From positions 227,996,043 through 228,060,042 of the forward strand of contig NC_061510.1 of NCBI RefSeq assembly GCF_022539505.1: 64,000 nt of DNA, in the 5' to 3' direction. The notes beneath the pieces were generated by a model. That model was not told the origin of the DNA. It worked only from the letters and a program-made list of their open reading frames with translations, and ran no database searches. Position 1 is the stretch's first letter. Each line of letters begins with the position of its first letter. This DNA comes from Lolium rigidum (Eukaryota > Streptophyta > Magnoliopsida > Poales > Poaceae). The position numbers and the translations under genes were made by a program. This document shows positions 1 through 10,644 of this stretch, one piece after another.

Positions 1-590
1 GCACCATCAAAAGGAGTGATGTCGTACTCCTGGGAGTTGTTGTACTCCTCCTGGACGTACAACCACCTTCTGCGCCACCCTTGGACCGAGTCGGGGAATT
101 TGACGTTGAAGTAGTCAACTTCGGATCGGACGCATATGCACACGCCACCCACATTGTAGAAGACGTTGCGGGAGTTGTTGCGCCGGAGATAGAAAATGCG
201 CTTCCACAGGCCCCAATGAGGATGGGTCTCGAGAAAGCATTCGCACAAAGTGATAAAGATCGAGATGTGGAGGATGGAGTTCGGGGTCAGCTGGTGTAGC
301 TGAATCCCATAAACAAAAATAAGACCACGAAGAAATTCGTGGATAGGGGTGGAAAGGCCGCGAATGAGGTGGTCGATAAAAATTACCCGGTATCCAATTG
401 GAGGACACTGGATGCTTTCGTCGCCAGGAAAGAGCAGCGAGCCCTCCTTCTTCAGCAAGCCAAGCTTCTTGAGGGTCTTTTGGTCCTGGTTGGAGATTTT
501 GGATCTCTCCCATCCGGAGATATCCACCTTCTCCATCGGAGCGCTGGAGCCTGGAGCTGTGTGCTTCATCAGCTTTGTGCGAGGCGGCAT
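1..590 (-). CDS. Antisense extra ORF of a Tat-like element (putative gypsy-type transposon domain, Transposase_28-like), partial
   Basis: Reading the minus strand from the ATG at 590, the frame stays open for at least 196 codons and runs off the window edge, so the C-terminus is missing. The start is MPPRTKLMKH. The body has the family motifs HEFLRGLIFVYGIQLHQLTP, SILHISIFITLCE, HPHWGLWKRIFYLRR, VGGVCICVR and DSVQGWRRRWLYV. These match the domain annotated in grasses as putative gypsy type transposon; its biochemical role is unknown. A second copy at 49358-50187 begins with almost the same residues, which supports this start. The ORF runs opposite to the direction implied by the 3' LTR of its sister copies. 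A CCAAT and a TATA motif lie upstream at 726-762. The open frame contrasts with the decayed proteins elsewhere in the window. Confidence 0.7.
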   Translation of the reverse strand, partial: MPPRTKLMKHTAPGSSAPMEKVDISGWERSKISNQDQKTLKKLGLLKKEGSLLFPGDESIQCPPIGYRVIFIDHLIRGLSTPIHEFLRGLIFVYGIQLHQLTPNSILHISIFITLCECFLETHPHWGLWKRIFYLRRNNSRNVFYNVGGVCICVRSEVDYFNVKFPDSVQGWRRRWLYVQEEYNNSQEYDITPFDG

Positions 591-725
591 GGAAAGGAGC
601 TTTGGTGGAGAAGAAGGATGATTGGAAGCACGAACGCGCGGAGCTTGGGGACAGAAATGGCAGAACAGGAGAGAGAAGAGAGATGTGCGGCGTGGCGAAG
701 GGGGAGAATGAGGACGAAGAGGCAG

Positions 726-762
726 TTTTATAGCAAGCAGGCGATCCGTCGCGCCATTGGAT
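726..762 (-). promoter_or_regulatory. Putative core promoter of the antisense ORF (TATA and CCAAT)
   Basis: On the minus strand there is CCAAT at 758-762 and TATAAAA at 726-732. The TATA motif lies about 140 bp upstream of the ORF start at 590. The sister copy has TATAAAG at 50328-50334, about 147 bp upstream of its matching ATG. The conserved spacing in two diverged copies suggests a real promoter, but no transcript start is known. Confidence 0.5.
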
Positions 763-1194
763 GAACAGGAAATGAATCATACACCTTACGCATGTCAACA
801 AGGGTATAATAGTCTTTTCAGTATGAAGTTACCGGACAGGAGTTACCGCGCGCATGCTGTAAATTGCGGAGGACGTGTGTCCCCCACCTGCGCAACGTGT
901 CGACCGTGCAGAACTTTCGACCCATGTTTCAGAGAAGTGACAGGAGCCGTGGTTTCCAAGGAGGTGGTCGTGGCTATCGTCAGCAATGATATCACTCTGA
1001 AGAAAACTTCGAGTGATCTTCGCAAATATAGCAACAAGAAAAGCACGACTGTGTTGACGAGAAAAACTTCGGGAGCTTATGATCAAAACAAAGCATTTGA
1101 TCATACGCTCGGGGGCTACTCTTATCAGAAATATGGTTCATATTTCTGATAAGAGGGAGAGGCGACAAAAGAAAGAATTGAGTTGATACAAAAT

Positions 1195-1425
1195 AGAAAA
1201 AGTTGAGCCTACAACCAAGTACAAGTACTTGGCTGTAGCCTCGGGGGCTACTCCCATCAGGAGCGCTGGTCGCGCACCCGATAAAAATGAAAAAGATGGG
1301 AAGCTGACAAAATAGCGACAAGACAGCAAAAAGTTGAGCCTATAATCAAGTACAAGCACTTGGTTGTAGCCTCAGGGGCTACTCCCATCAGGAACGCTGG
1401 TCGCGCACCCGATGAAATATGAGGA
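1195..1425 (+). repeat. Two tandem ~128-bp repeats carrying a polypurine-tract-like motif
   Basis: Two units share AAAGTTGAGCCTA, a stretch with the word TACTTGG or CACTTGG, then a PPT-like block (CCTCGGGGGCTACT in one, CCTCAGGGGCTACT in the other), CCCATCAGG and GGTCGCGCACCCGA. A related third block lies at 1075-1150 (CGCTCGGGGGCTACT). The same GGGGGCTAC motif directly precedes the LTRs at 20740 and 51510, so the repeats contain extra copies of the element's polypurine tract. Confidence 0.75.
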
Positions 1426-1486
1426 GTATCATCGTACATCTTCGAGTTCAAACATAACTCTTCATATACTCCCATCGGGAGGTTGA

Positions 1487-2881
1487 TGACCCACAAGTAT
1501 AGGGGATCGCAACAGTCTTCGAGGGAAGTGCAACCCAATTTATTGATTCGACACAAGGGGAGCCAAAGAATATTTGTAAGCCTTAACAACGGAGTTGTCA
1601 ATTCAGCTGCACCTGGAAATAGACTTGCTCGCAATAGTTTATCAGTAGCAACAGTTTTATAGCAGTAGCAGTAGTGAAATATAAGCAGCAGTGTAATAAA
1701 GACAGCAGTAGTGATTATGGTAAACAGCAGGATTAAAATAATGTAGGCATAGGGATGGATGAACGGGCACTTCATGGATAAGATAACTCATGTAATAATC
1801 AAGACAAGGCATTTGCAGATAATAATAAAACAGTATCCAAGTACTAAATAACCATAGGCATGTGTTTTGTATATAGTCGTACGTGCTCGCAATGAGAAAC
1901 TTGCACAACATCTATTGTCCTACCAGCCGGTGGCAGTCGGGCCTCTAGGGAAACTACTGGTAATTAAGGTACTCCTTTTAATAGAGTACCGGAGAAAAGC
2001 ATTAACACTCCGTGAACACATGTGATCCTCATATCACAGCCTTCCCCTCCGGTTGTCCCAACTTCTGTCACTTTGGGGCCTCGGGTTCCGGACAGCAATA
2101 TGTGTATACAACTTGCAGGTAAGATCATAAAACAATGAATATCATCATGAATCAATAACATGTTCAGATCTGAAATCATGGCACTCGGGCCCTAGTGACA
2201 AGCATTAAGCATAACAAGTTGCAACAATATCATAAAAGTACTAACAACGGATACTAGGCGCCATGCCCTAACAATCTTATGGCTATTACATGAACAATCT
2301 CATCCAATCCCTACCATCCCCTACAGCCTACAGCGGGGATTTACTCACACATGGATGGGGGAAGCATGGATGGTCGATGGAGAGGCGTCGATGGTGATGA
2401 TGGCGATGATCTCCTCCAATTCCCCGTCCCGGCAGTGTGCCAGAACGGAGTTTCTGATCCCGAGATTGGGTTTCGTGATGGCGGCGGAGTTCTGGATGTC
2501 TTCTAGCAAATTGGTCGAACCCCCGTGCGTTTTTAGGTCAAGGGCTTTAAGTAGTCCAGAGGGGAGCGTCGGGGGCTGGCCGAGGCGGCGTCACCATAGG
2601 GCGGCGCGGCCCAGGGGCCCACCGCGCTGCCATGTGGTGTGCGCACCTCATGGCCCCCCTCTGTCTCGTCTTCTGGCTCCGTAGGTCTTCTGTAAAAATA
2701 GGCCCATCGCAATTATTTCCGGGGATTTTCCTGAAAGTAGATTTTCTGCACAAAAATAAGACACCAGGGCAATTCTGCTGAAAACAGCGTTAGTCCGTGT
2801 TAGTTGTATCCAAAATACACAAATTAGAGGCAAAACAATAGCAAAAGTGTTCGGGAAAGTAGATACATTTTGGACGTACCA
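1487..2881 (-). mobile_element. LTR of an Athila-like Ty3/gypsy element (minus orientation, 3' LTR)
   Basis: On the minus strand the LTR begins TGGTACGTCC at 2881 and ends near 1487 with GTGGGTCA, giving TG...CA ends and about 1.4 kb. The polypurine tract AAGCTTGGGGGAGT abuts its start at 2882 onward, so this is the 3' LTR and the interior lies to the right. A GC-rich block around 2560-2650 resembles one in the LTR at 4090-5685. The left edge cuts into the Tat-like element. No gene is supported; the ORFs across it are chance frames. Confidence 0.7.
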
Positions 2882-4089
2882 ACTCCCCCAAGCTTAGCTT
2901 ATTGCTTGTCCTCAAGCAATTCAGTTAACAACTGAGTGCGATAAAAGAACTTTCACGAACACATTTTCTCATATGATGTAAATATTCTCATTATATGGAC
3001 TAGTACTTAGGCAATTCATAATAAGATAAATGCAAATAACGTCATCTAATAGTTATGTCAATCATGAAAAAGATACCAACAAACTAATAATAAGCATCAT
3101 GAAACATATCTATCAGCAGGATTGCAATGTTCATAAAAAGATATGATAAAGTGGTATCTCGCTTGCCCATATTTGTACAACAAAACATAAATGCCCAGGC
3201 ACCTCTGAATTTCATGGAAAGACTAGAAGTAAAGATTATCAAAGATAAAAGCATCAAAGTTATACCACAGTTAACCATATTCTGGGACAAACATATTACA
3301 CTAAGAATGACAATTATGCTCTCGAGAAGGTGCTCAAACAAAGGATGGTGACTCAACATAAAAGTAAAAGATTGACCCTTCGCATAGGGAAGCAGGGATT
3401 AACATGTGCTAGAGCTTTTCATTTTTAAAAACAGAAGTAAAATTGTTTTGAGAGGTGTTTGTTGTTGTCAACGAATGGTAGTGGGCATTCTAACTACCTT
3501 GCCAACCAGACTTTCAAGAGCGGCTCCCATGAAGGATGTTATATCTACTAGCAAGGTAAATCATCCCTCTTCTCTTTTGTTTACACATGTATTTTAGTTT
3601 CATTATGGATGACACTCCTCCCAACCTTTGCCTACACAAGCCATGGCTAACCGAATCCTCGGGTGCCTTCCAACATTCACATACCATGGAGGAGTGTCTA
3701 TTTGCAAATTAAGTTGCTTACCGATAAATCAGGGCAAAACATGTGAAGAGAATTATTAATGAAAGTTAATTAATTGGGGCTGGGCACCCCGTTGCCAGCT
3801 CTTTTTGCAAAATTATTGGATAAGCGGATGTGCCACTAGTCCATTGGTGAAAGTCTGTCAGGAGTAAATGACAAGGTTGAAATATGAAACACCACATACT
3901 TCCTCATGAGCTATAAAACATTGGCACAAATTGAGAAGTACTTTGAAGGCTTTAAAGGTAGCACATGAAAATTTACTTGGAATGGTTTGAAATGCCATGC
4001 ATAGGTATTTATGGTGGACACTTTGGAATAACTTGGTTTTCAGGGATTTGGAAGCACGAGCAGCATTCCCGCTCAGTACAAGTGAAGGC
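2882..4089 (-). mobile_element. Interior (3' non-coding part) of the Athila-like element
   Basis: The sequence is AT-rich and non-coding. It shares phrases such as ACTCAACATAAAAGTAAAAG and GTGCTAGAG with 6120-6190 and 21445-21510, which places all three in the same Athila-type 3' interior. It stops at 4089, where a second Athila-type LTR has inserted. I see no supported gene in it. Confidence 0.6.
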
Positions 4090-5685
4090 TGATGGCGTGT
4101 ATCTCACACGTTCGTTGGGAACCCCAAGAGGAAGGTATGATGCGCACAGCAGCAAGTTTTCCCTCAGAAAGAAACCAAGGTTTATCGAACCAGGAGGAGC
4201 CAAGAAGCACGTTGAAGGTTGATGGCGGCGGGATGTAGTGCGGCGCAACACCGGAGATTCGGCGCCAACGTGGAACCTGCACAACACAACCAAAGTACTT
4301 TGCCCCAACGAAACGGTGAGGTTGTCAATCTCACCGAAGCTTGCTGTAACAAAGGATTAACCGTATTGTGTGGAAGATGATTGTTTGCAGAAAACGAGTA
4401 AAGAACAAGTATTGCGAGCAGATTTGTATTTCGAGTATAAAAGAATGGACCGGGGTCCACAGTTCACTAGAGGTGTCTCTCCCATAAGATAGCATGTTGG
4501 GTGAACAAATTACAGTCGGGCAATTGACAAATAGAGAGGTCATAACAATGCACATACATGATATGATAAAAATAGTGAGATTTAATTGGGCATTACGACA
4601 AAGTACATAGACCGCTATCCAGCATGCATCTATGCCTAAAAAGTCCACCTTCGAGGTTATCATCCGAACCCCTTCCAGTATTAAGTTGCAAAACAACGAG
4701 ACAATTGCATTAAGTATGGTGCGTAATGTAATCAATAACTACATCCTTAGACATAGCATCAATGTTTTATCCCTAGTGGCAACAACACATCCACAACCTT
4801 AGAACTTTCTGTCACTCGTCCCAGATTTAATGGAGGCATGAACCCACTATCGAGCATAAATACTCCCTCTTGGAGTTAAGAGCAAAACTTGGCCGAGCCT
4901 CTACTAATAACGGAGAGCATGCAAGATCATAAACAACACATAGGTAATAACTTGATAATTAACATAACATAGTATTCTCTATCCATCGGATCCCGACAAA
5001 CACAACATATAGAATTACAGATAGATGATCTTGATCATGTTAGGCAGCTCACAAGATCCAACAATGAAGCACATGAGGAGAAGACAACCATCTAGCTACT
5101 GTTATGGACCCATAGTCCAGGGGTGAACTACTCACTCATCACTCCGGAGGCGACCATGGCGGTGAAGAGTCCTCCGGGAGATGATTCCCCTCTCGGCGAG
5201 GGTGCCGGAGGTGATCTCCGAGAATCCCCCGAGATGGGATTGGCGGCGGCGGCGTCTCAATAAGGTTTTCCGTATCGTGGCTCTCGGTGCGGGGGTTTCG
5301 CGACGAAGGCTATTTGTAGGCGGAAGGGCGAGTAGAGGCGGCACGAGGGGCCCACACCACAGGCCGGCGCGGCCGGGGGCTTGGGCCGCGCCGCCTCGGT
5401 GTGTCGCCACCTCGTGGCCCCACTTCGACTCTCCTTCGGACTTCCGGAAGCTTCGTGGAAAAATAGGCCCACGGGCGTTGATTTCGTCCAATTCCGAGAA
5501 TATTTCTTTACTAGGATTTCGAAACCAAAAACAGCAGAAAACGACAAGCGGCTCTTCGGCATCTCGTTAATAGGTTAGTGCCGGGAAATGCATAAATACG
5601 ACATATAATGTGTATAAAACATGTGGATATCATCAATAATGTGGCATGGAACATAAGAAATTATCGATACGTCGGAGACGTATCA
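4090..5685 (-). mobile_element. 3' LTR of a Sabrina-like Athila element
   Basis: On the minus strand the LTR starts TGATACGTCTCCGACGTATC at 5685 and ends CACGCCATCA at 4090, about 1.6 kb. The polypurine tract AAGCTTGGGGATGC abuts its start at 5686-5700. Its left 530 bp reappear at 9159-9674 as the matching 5' LTR. The start sequence is the one I associate with the abundant cereal family Sabrina; the family name is from memory and not tested. Differences from the other LTR are mainly small indels at CAG or CGG sites. Confidence 0.8.
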
Positions 5686-7555
5686 GCATCCCCAAGCTTA
5701 GTTCTGCTCGTCCCGAGCGAGTAAACGATAACAAAGATAATTTCCGGAGTGACATGCCATCATAACCTTGATCATACTATTGTAAGCATATGTAATGAAT
5801 GCAGCGATCAAAACAATGGTAATGACATGAGTAAACAAGTGAATCATAAAGCAAAGACTTTTCATGAATAGTACTTCAAGACAAGCATCAATAAGTCTTG
5901 CATAAGAGTTAACTCATAAAGCAATAAATCAAAGTAAAGGTATTGAAGCAACACAAAGGAAGATTAAGTTTCAGCGGTTGCTTTCAACTTGTAACATGTA
6001 TATCTCATGGATAGTGTCAATGTAAAGTAATATAACAAGTGCAATATGCAAGTATGTAGGAATCAATGCACAGTTCACACAAGTGTTTGCTTCTTGAGGT
6101 GGAGAGAGATAGGTGAACTGACTCAACATAAAAGTAAAAGAAAGGTCCTTCAAAGAGGAAAGCATCGATTGCTATATTTGTGCTAGAGCTTTTATTTTGA
6201 AAACATGAAACAATTTTGTCAACGGTAGTAATAAAGCATATGTATCATGTAAATTATATCTTACAAGTTGCAAGCCTCATGCATAGTATACTAATAGTGC
6301 CCGCACCTTGTCCTAATTAGCTTGGACTACCGGATCATCGCAATACACATGTTTTAACCAAGTGTCACAAAGGGGTACCTCCATGCCGCTCGTACAAACG
6401 TCTAAGGAGAAAGCTCGCATTTTGGATTTCTCGCTTTTGATTATTCTCAACTTAGACATCCATACCGGGACAACATGGACAACGAGATAATGGACTCCTC
6501 TTTAATGCATAAGCATGTGGCAACAATTAGTGTTCTCATATGAGATTGAGGATATATGTCCAAAACTGAAACTTCCACCATGATTCATGGCTTTAGTTAG
6601 CGGCCCAATGTTCTTCTCTAACAATATGCATGCTCCAACCATTAAAGTGGTAGATCTCTCTTACTTCAGACAAGACGGACATGCATAGCAACTCACATGA
6701 TATTCAACAAAGAGTTGATGGCGTCCCCGGGAACATGGTTATCGCACAACAAGCAACTTAATAAGAGATAAAGTGCATAAGTACATATTCAATACCACAA
6801 TAGTTTTTAGGCTATTTTGTCCCATGAGCTATATATTGTAAAGGCGAATGATGGAAATTTAAAGGTAGCACTCAAGCAATTTACTTTGGAATGGCGGAGA
6901 AATACCATGTAGTAGGTAGGTATGGTGGACACAAATGGCATAGTGGTTGGCTCAAGGATTTTGGATGCATGAGAAGTATTCCCTCTCGATACAAGGTTTA
7001 GGCTAGCAAGGTTATTTGAAACAAACACAAGGATGAACTGGTGCAGACAAAACTCACATAAAAGACATATTGTAAACATTATAAGACTCTACACCGTCTT
7101 CCTTGTTGTTCAAAACTCAATACTAGAAATTATCTAGACCTTAGAGAGACCAAATATGCAAACCAAATTAGCAAGCTCTAGGTGTTTCTTCATTAATGGG
7201 TGCAAAGTATATGATGCAAGAGCTTAAACATGAGCACAACAATTGCCAAGTATCAAATTATTCAAGACATTTTAGAATTACTACATGTAGCATTTCCCAA
7301 TTCCAACCATATAACAATTTAACGAAGAAGATTCAACCTTCGCCATGAATACTATGAGTAAAGCCTAAAGACATATTTGTCCATATGCAACAGCGGAGCG
7401 TGTCTCTCTCCCACACGGTGAATGCTAGGATCCATTTTATTCAAACAAAAACAAAAACAAAAACAAACCAACGCTCCAAGCAAAGTACATAAGATGTGAC
7501 GGAATAAAAATATAGTTTCAGGGGAGGAACCTGATAATGTTGTCGATGAAGAAGG

Positions 7556-7640
7556 GGATGCCTTGGGCATCCCCAAGCTTAGACTCTTGAGTCTTCTTAA
7601 AATATGTAGGGGTGAACCACGGGGGCATCCCCAAGCTTAG
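7556..7640 (-). repeat. Internal polypurine-tract-like repeats with a palindrome (Athila)
   Basis: GGGGATGCC, TT, GGGCATCCCC forms a near-perfect hairpin, followed by CAAGCTTAG, and GGGGCATCCCCAAGCTTAG recurs about 66 bp later. The same pair of blocks occurs in the other Athila copies at 25684-25765 and 32831-32912. On the minus strand each reads AAGCTTGGGGATGCC, nearly identical to the functional tract next to the LTR at 5686. Confidence 0.7.
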
Positions 7641-8271
7641 AGCTTTCACTCTCCTTGATCATATTGTATCATACTCCTCTCTCGATCCTTGAAAACTTCC
7701 TCCACACCAAACTCGAAACAACTCATTAGAGGGTTAGTGTACAATAAAAATTAACATGTTCAGAGGTGACACAATCATTCTTAACACTTATGGACATTTC
7801 ATAAAGCTACTGGACATTAATGGATCAAAGAAATTCATCCAACATAGCAAAAGAGGCAATGCGAAATAAAAGGCAGAATCTGTCAAAACAGAACAGTCCG
7901 TAAAGATGGATTTTATTGAGGCACCAGACTTGCTCAAATGAAAATGCCCAAATTGAATGAAAGTTGCGTACATATCTGAGGATCACTCACGTAAATTGGC
8001 ATATTTTTCTGAGTTACCTACAGAGAATTAGGCCCAGATTCGTGACAGCAAAGAAATTTGTAACTGCGCAGTAATCCAAATCTAGTATGAACCTTACTAT
8101 CAAAGACTTTACTTGGGACAACAAAACACAAAACTAAGATAAGGAGAGGTTGCTACAGTAGTAAATAACTTCCAAGACTCAAATATAAAACAAAGTACTG
8201 TAGTAAAAACATGGGTTGTCTCCCATAAGCGCTTTTTTTAACGCCTTTCAGCTAGGCGCAGAAAGTGCATA

Positions 8272-9010
8272 TCAAGTATTATCAAGAGATGAGGCATCGA
8301 CATCATAACCAGAGGTGTTGGGGGTTTTCTCAACCATGCATAGTATATTGGATACATAAGTTTCAGCGGCTCCTTTTTCATTAGTCTTGGGCTTGCTACT
8401 CTCATCAAACAAATTTTCAGGAACAAGCCAAGCATAGTTATTTTCTAACGCTTCATTCATTGCTAGGAGCTTACATGGTATTGGTGCTTTGATCTCCCCA
8501 CCATCATTAATATTATTAGTGTACCTTACTCTCGCCATGTCCATCTTTTCAAGGATACTAACAAAATTGGTATAAGAACCAAGCATCTTATATTTAATAA
8601 AGACCTTTCTAGCCTCTCTTGCTATACCACCAAATTCTCTAAGAAGGGTTTCTAAAACAAAATCTTTCTTTTCCCCTTCTTCCATATCACCGAGTGTAAG
8701 AAACATGTGTTGGATTATAGGATTGAGATTAACAAATTTAGTTTCCAACATGCGAACTAAAGCAACGAGCAGCAATTTCATAAGTAGGAGCAAGTTCTAC
8801 CAAGTGTCTATCTTCAAAATCTTCAACGGTACTAACATGATTGAAAAATTCTTCTATATTGTTTCTCCCAACTATAGACCCACGTCCTACCGGTATGTCT
8901 TTTAAGGTAAAATTAAAAGGAAACATGTTGAAATAAGTAAAGCAAATATAAGTAACTATTTTTTTTGTGTTTTTGATATAGAGTGCAAGACAGTAAAGTA
9001 AAGCTAGCAA
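8272..9010 (-). pseudogene. gag-like gene of the Sabrina-like Athila element, frameshifted
   Basis: Two overlapping minus-strand frames (8738-9010 and 8272-8793) together resemble one Athila gag-type protein. The upstream frame has FPFNFTLKDIPVGRGSIVG, EEFFNHVSTVEDFEDRHL and LAPTYEIAARCF. The downstream frame has NLNPIIQHMFLTLGDMEEGE, KVFIKYKMLGSY and an end reading YDVDASSLDNT. The switch of frame around 8740-8790 points to an indel, real or from sequencing. The role in the family is a structural protein of virus-like particles. The primer binding site lies about 120 bp upstream, the normal place for a gag start. Confidence 0.7.
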
Positions 9011-9129
9011 CTAATTTTTTTTGTGTTTTGATATAATGCAGCAAACAAAGTAGTAAATAAAATAAAGCAAGACAAAAACAAAGTAAAGAGATTGGATTGT
9101 GGAGACTCCCCTTGCAGCGTGTCTTGATC

Positions 9130-9147
9130 TCCCCGGCAACGGCGCCA
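9130..9147 (-). other. Primer binding site complementary to tRNA-Asp
   Basis: The minus strand reads TGGCGCCGTTGCCGGGGA, which fits the 3' end of plant tRNA-Asp and is the usual primer site of Athila/Tat elements. It lies 11 bases inside the LTR end at 9159 and fixes the element's orientation as minus. Confidence 0.85.
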
Positions 9148-9158
9148 GAAAATATGCT

Positions 9159-9674
9159 TGATGGCGTGTATCTCACACGTTCGTTGGGAACCCCAAGAGG
9201 AAGGTATGATGCGCACAGCAGCAAGTTTTCCCTCAAAAAGAAACCAAGGTTTATCGAACCAGGAGGAGCTAAGAAGCACGTTGAAGGTTGATGGCGGCGG
9301 GATGTAGTGCGGCGCAACACCAGGGATTCCGGCGCCAACGTGGAACCTGCACAACACAACCAAAGTACTTTGCCCCAACGAAACGGTGAGGTTGTCAATC
9401 TCACCGGCTTGCTGTAACAAAGGATTAACCGTATTGTGTGGAAGATGATTGTTTGCAGAGAACAGTAAAGAACAAGTATTGCAGCAGATTTGTATTTCGG
9501 TATAAAAGAATGGACCGGGGTCCACAGTTCACTAGAGGTGTCTCTCCCATAAGATAGCATGTTGGGTGAACAAATTACAGTCGGGCAATTGACAAATAGA
9601 GAGGGCATAACAATGCACATACATGATATGATAAATATAGTGAGATTTAATTGGGCATTACGACAAAGTACATA
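9159..9674 (-). mobile_element. 5' LTR of the Sabrina-like element, interrupted by the CACTA element
   Basis: It matches 4090-4614 almost base for base up to CGACAAAGTACATA, where the CACTA element begins. The expected continuation (seen after 4615 in the other LTR) is not found on the far side of the CACTA right end at 25026. The insertion has therefore been rearranged, or the scaffold is misjoined. Confidence 0.8.
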
Positions 9675-9712
9675 CACTAGTAGGAAAACCCTTATAGGCG
9701 AAGCTTAGTTCT

Positions 9713-10072
9713 GTGGCGCACCGTTTTGAGTGCGCCACAGAAACTTATTTTGTGGCGCACAAAGCTCGGTGCGCCACAGAAATAGCTTAATTTTGTGGCG
9801 CACTACTAAACCGTGCGCCACAAAAACTTGGTGGGCCCCACACCCTGTCACCCCCAATCATTGGTTTTACAATTTCTATGGCGCACAAACCGCGGTGCGC
9901 CACAGAAATTACTTCTTCTGTGGCGCACGGCAACAGTGCGCCACAAAAATAAGGTATTCTGTGGCGCACTGTTTTGTGTGCGCCACAGAAATAAGGTATT
10001 CTGTGGCGCACTGCGCTCGGTGCGCCACAGAAATAAGCTATTCTGTGGCGCACCGTGGTTGGTGCGCCACGA
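9713..10072. repeat. CACTA left subterminal hairpin array
   Basis: About eight modules of GTGGCGCAC, a 7-10 base spacer, then GTGCGCCAC. The last three are spaced about 42 bp apart. In En/Spm elements subterminal repeats are the binding sites of the element's own DNA-binding protein. Here each site is a palindrome, which fits a dimeric binder. Similar arrays lie at 14481-14602, 24714-24990, 27363-27545 and 31816-32140. Confidence 0.85.
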
Positions 10073-10079
10073 AGTAGCG

Positions 10080-10636
10080 AACCAGATCTACAAAAGTGAG
10101 CCAACCTCCCACCTACCACACTACACAAGCCATTCTTCTTCCTCCATCTAGCTCGTCCCCCCTTCTCTCTCATACCATTTTGACTCTACTTTTCACTTGC
10201 TTGGGTATTTATTGCACTTACTTTGGTTGATACTTAATTGGAGTTGAGGAGAAGGCTCTCCATACTCTCTCCTCCTCTCGAAGTCATCGATCGCGGTCTC
10301 GTCTCGGTATCGAATCTAGAAGGTGAGTAGTTGGAGGAGACATACATATGCTTGGAGGAGACATGCATATGCTTGTAGATCTTGTGTGGCCGTCGTGTGT
10401 ATGGATGCTTGTTGCGGGTGAAGCGCTTGTGTGTGTGCCGGTGTGGTGCATGGATGTTTGCCGAAATGTTGATTCATTTCCGTTTCGGCAAGTTTTGCAC
10501 TACCCATATGTCCTACTTTGAGGAGAGGTCATGCCGAATTTTTCCACTCCATGTAATACCTTGAGGAGAGGTATGGCCCATGCATGTGTGTGCATTTGGT
10601 GCGGTTCTAATTTCTTGTTCTAGGTATACCATTTGC
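10080..10636 (+). other. 5' leader and first intron of the CACTA TNP2 gene (inferred)
   Basis: After the hairpin array comes a pyrimidine-rich leader. A good donor, TCTAGAAG then GTGAGTAG, lies at about 10320, and acceptors TTGTTCTAG and ATTTGCAG lie at 10621 and about 10638. The coding part begins immediately after. No transcript evidence is available. Confidence 0.4.
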
Positions 10637-10644
10637 AGGCAAGC

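Larger units (their letters stand above)
1..1486 (+). mobile_element. 3' internal part of a Tat-like Ty3/gypsy retrotransposon, truncated by the window edge and by an Athila LTR
   Basis: The stretch aligns by eye with 49610-50960, where the same order of sequences runs into a recognisable LTR. It holds an antisense ORF, then tandem repeats containing CGGGGGCTACT, which is the polypurine-tract sequence of this family. The copy stops abruptly at 1486, where an Athila LTR begins. The family assignment rests on the extra antisense ORF near the 3' LTR, a known trait of plant Tat-lineage elements. No reverse transcriptase is visible here, so the lineage is an inference. Confidence 0.65.
5686..9129 (-). 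mobile_element. Interior of the Sabrina-like Athila element, apparently non-autonomous
   Basis: About 3.4 kb lies between the polypurine tract and the primer binding site. Only a gag-like ORF near the 5' side is recognisable (8272-9010). The rest, about 5700-8270, is AT-rich with no protease, reverse transcriptase or integrase motif that I can find, so the copy depends on other elements or is deleted. Two extra copies of the polypurine-tract sequence lie at 7556-7640. Confidence 0.7.

Noticed and set aside
115..801. 228-codon minus-strand ORF over the antisense gene
   Set aside because: It is a neighbouring frame of the real antisense ORF (ATG at 590), which carries the recognisable family motifs; this one has none.
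2355..2753. Arg/Pro-rich ORFs on both strands
   Set aside because: They lie in the GC-rich part of an Athila LTR and overlap on both strands without motifs.
5132..5578. Four overlapping ORFs on both strands
   Set aside because: GC-rich LTR sequence of the Sabrina-like element; no protein family.
9730..10173. Repetitive ORFs full of WRT/CGA/VRHRN words
   Set aside because: Frames through the palindromic GTGGCGCAC array; the periodicity comes from the DNA repeat.
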